Shown in pieces: positions 5,124 through 6,533 of a stretch of 6,533 nt of DNA. Each line of letters opens with the position of its first letter. Within the stretch, counting starts at the first letter, position 1. Origin of the DNA: Neptuniibacter sp. (GTDB taxonomy: Bacteria; Pseudomonadota; Gammaproteobacteria; Pseudomonadales; Balneatricaceae); the NCBI GenBank assembly GCA_024686055.1, contig JAIBDV010000174.1:1-6533 (forward strand), given 5' to 3'. The translations under genes and the position numbers were made by a program. The notes under the pieces are model-generated. The model saw nothing but the letters and a program-made list of their open reading frames with translations, did not search any database and was not told the DNA's origin.

Positions 5124-6158
5124 ATGCAGTGGCGCAGTTATATCGTCCCCGCTTTACTGGCTATGGTGCTCCATGGTGGTGTGCTCTTTCTGATGTCTCA
5201 TACCTGGTTCGAGCAGGAACAGGAGCATAAGAGTGTACCGCGCCATGTGCAGGCGCAAATGGTTGATCTTAAAGCGTATAACGCTAAAAAAGACAACGTG
5301 CGTAAGGCCGATGAAGCGCGTAAGAAAAATGATGCCCAGCGTAAAGCTGATAAAAAGCGTCAGGATGCGCTGGCAAAACAGAAAAAATCGGATGCGCGCA
5401 AGCGTAAGCAGGCTGAGCAAAAAGCTCTGGCGGCAAAGAAAAAATCGGCCGACGAAGCTAAGCGTCAGCAGGCGATAGCGAAGAAAAAAGCGGTCGCCGA
5501 GAAAAAGCGTAAGCAGGAAGTCGCGAAGAAAAAGGTAGCGGAGAAAAAGCGGCAGCAGGCTATTGTTGCGAAGAAAAAAGCCGAGGCTGCCAAACAGCGC
5601 AAACTGGCAGACGAGCGTAAACGCAAGCAGGATGCAGCGCTGGCGAAAAAGCGTAAGGCTGAAGCGGATAAAAAGCAGCAGCAGGCGCTGGCCAGAAAGG
5701 AAGCAGAGCGGAAAAAGTCTGAGGCTGAACGTAAGCGTCAGGCAGAGCTTTCCCGCCAGAAAGCAGAAAAGGCCCAGCAGGCGCGTGAAAGCGCACTGGC
5801 TGCTGCTGCAGAGGCTGCCGCTGCTGAAGAAGCCGCTGCTCGTGATGCTGATCGTGAGCAGGCCGCCGCCAGCTTTGAGGGTTACATACGTGATCTGATT
5901 ACTCGTAACTGGCGTCGTTCTGCGACGGCGCGTAACGGGATGCAGGTAACAATTACTGTGCAACTGTTATCAACCGGTGAGGTCGATAATGTGTATGTTG
6001 CCCGCTCCAGTGGCGATAGTCGTTTTGATGCCGATGCTGAAAATGCGGTGCGTCGGGCTGAGCGGTTCTCTGAGCTTCAGCAACTTGACCCAATTGCCTT
6101 TGAGCGATTTTATCGTACGTTCAATATTACTTTCCGACCGGAGGATTTGAGGTGGTAA
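5124..6158 (+). CDS. tolA: Cell envelope integrity protein TolA
   Basis: TolA spans the periplasm and carries force from TolQR to TolB and Pal. The product has 344 aa, shorter than E. coli TolA (421). Domain I has one membrane helix (about 6-27) after a cytoplasmic tail of only about five residues; H17 corresponds to the essential H22 of E. coli, but the serine four residues before it is alanine (A13). Domain II (about 45-248) is a long Lys/Ala/Glu/Gln-rich helix containing four 15-residue repeats. Domain III (about 249-344) has the TolA/TonB C-terminal fold: YIRDLITRNW, then VTITVQLLSTGEVDNVYVARSSG, FDADAENAVRRA, and ITFRPEDL at the end. The protein contains no cysteine. The ATG at 5124 lies 7 nt after the tolR stop, with TAGGG (5114-5118) as a modest ribosome binding site. 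Confidence 0.95.
   Translation: MQWRSYIVPALLAMVLHGGVLFLMSHTWFEQEQEHKSVPRHVQAQMVDLKAYNAKKDNVRKADEARKKNDAQRKADKKRQDALAKQKKSDARKRKQAEQKALAAKKKSADEAKRQQAIAKKKAVAEKKRKQEVAKKKVAEKKRQQAIVAKKKAEAAKQRKLADERKRKQDAALAKKRKAEADKKQQQALARKEAERKKSEAERKRQAELSRQKAEKAQQARESALAAAAEAAAAEEAAARDADREQAAASFEGYIRDLITRNWRRSATARNGMQVTITVQLLSTGEVDNVYVARSSGDSRFDADAENAVRRAERFSELQQLDPIAFERFYRTFNITFRPEDLRW
5433..5612 (+). repeat. Four tandem 45-bp (15-residue) units within tolA
   Basis: The sequence GCRAAGAAAAA recurs at 5433, 5478, 5523 and 5568, exactly 45 bp apart each time. It encodes AKKK at residues 104, 119, 134 and 149. Each 15-residue unit continues with an acidic/alanine part and then a KR-Q-rich part, for example AKKKSADEAKRQQAI and AKKKVAEKKRQQAIV. 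The units are diverged but aligned in phase, which suggests old tandem duplication in the helical domain II. Confidence 0.75.
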
Positions 6159-6533
6159 GGATATTCAAGCTCTGGCTGGCTGTAATGGCGGCTTGCCTGA
6201 TAACAACGCTGTCTGCTCGTGCTGAGCTGACAATTGAGATAACTCAGGGGGTCGATCAACCGACGCCAGTAGCCATTGTTCCGTTCAAGTGGGAAGGGGG
6301 CTATGCGCTATCTGAGGATGTTGCCAAGGTTGTTAATGATGATCTGTCGCGCACCGGCCTGTTTAAAATGGTCAAGCGTGACAATATGCTCAGCTTTCCG
6401 TCAACCCAGGCGCAGATGTACTTTCGGGACTGGCGCGTATCGGCGACAGACTATGTCCTGATTGGCCGTATCAAGCCTGGTACGGGCGGTCAGGTTGTAG
6501 TGGAATTCGAACTGTACGATATTCTCAAAGAGC
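6152..6533 (+). CDS. tolB: Tol-Pal system periplasmic protein TolB (5' part, cut by the window end)
   Basis: TolB is a periplasmic protein with an N-terminal mixed alpha/beta domain and a C-terminal beta-propeller. It binds Pal and is pulled on by TolA. Only 127 codons are present; the propeller lies beyond the window. The GTG at 6152 is 7 nt after a strong GGAGG (6140-6144) and overlaps the tolA end by 7 nt. The product begins with a signal peptide (basic VRIFK, a hydrophobic stretch, then ARA cleaved before E25 by signal peptidase I). The mature protein starts ELTIEITQGVDQP, matching the TolA-binding TolB box (EVRIVIDSGVDS in E. coli). Further family segments are VAIVPFKW (40-47) and DYVLIGRI (100-107). 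C15 sits inside the hydrophobic part of the signal and lacks a proper lipobox, so this is not a lipoprotein. Confidence 0.95.
   Translation, partial: MVRIFKLWLAVMAACLITTLSARAELTIEITQGVDQPTPVAIVPFKWEGGYALSEDVAKVVNDDLSRTGLFKMVKRDNMLSFPSTQAQMYFRDWRVSATDYVLIGRIKPGTGGQVVVEFELYDILKE

Noticed and set aside
5154..5963. Long open frame on the minus strand opposite tolA (269 codons)
   Set aside because: It is the complement of the Lys/Ala/Glu-rich TolA helix, whose composition leaves few stops on the other strand. The predicted protein is a low-complexity Leu/Phe/Arg mix with no recognisable domain.
6185..6205. Cysteine in the TolB leader considered as a lipoprotein cleavage site
   Set aside because: The residues before C15 (MAA) do not give a good lipobox, and a standard signal peptidase I site (ARA before E25) precedes the conserved TolB box.

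Overview
The window reads as chromosomal core DNA of a gammaproteobacterium with moderate GC by eye (not counted). The gene order ruvC, ruvA, ruvB, ybgC, tolQ, tolR, tolA, tolB is a well-known gammaproteobacterial arrangement. RuvB has the same length as the E. coli protein (336 aa). A pseudomonad or oceanospirillid-like marine relative is a reasonable guess, but the genus cannot be fixed from this sequence alone. All nine genes lie on the plus strand. I saw no mobile element, CRISPR array, tRNA or rRNA, and no gene-free stretch longer than about 110 bases.

Region 1 (1-107) is regulatory. A perfect 12-bp terminator hairpin, probably ending an upstream gene, is followed by an extended -10 promoter. 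A near-consensus LexA (SOS) operator then lies just downstream of the predicted transcription start and next to the ruvC ribosome binding site.

Region 2 (108-3493) is a DNA-repair operon with two guests. RuvC is the Holliday-junction resolvase, RuvA the junction-binding tetramer and RuvB the AAA+ branch-migration motor. Between ruvC and ruvA sits a seven-helix membrane protein of the TRIC/UPF0126 family, whose stop codon overlaps the GTG start of ruvA. After ruvB comes a 114-residue DksA/TraR-type C4 zinc-finger protein, whose ribosome binding site can be folded into a hairpin. A rho-independent terminator follows. If the SOS box is functional, all five genes would be DNA-damage inducible as one unit.

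Region 3 (about 3494-6533) is the Tol envelope operon: the YbgC acyl-CoA thioesterase, the TolQ-TolR proton-driven motor, the TolA inner-membrane-to-periplasm arm with a four-unit 15-residue repeat, and the first 127 codons of periplasmic TolB. The end of the window cuts tolB; pal normally follows. Spacings are tight (8-9 nt, 3 nt, 7 nt, then a 7-nt overlap), which indicates one translationally coupled operon.

I do not see a wholly new system. The most unusual points are the LexA operator in front of ruvC, the TRIC-like channel embedded between ruvC and ruvA, the zinc-finger gene with an occluded ribosome binding site, and the 45-bp phased repeat inside tolA.
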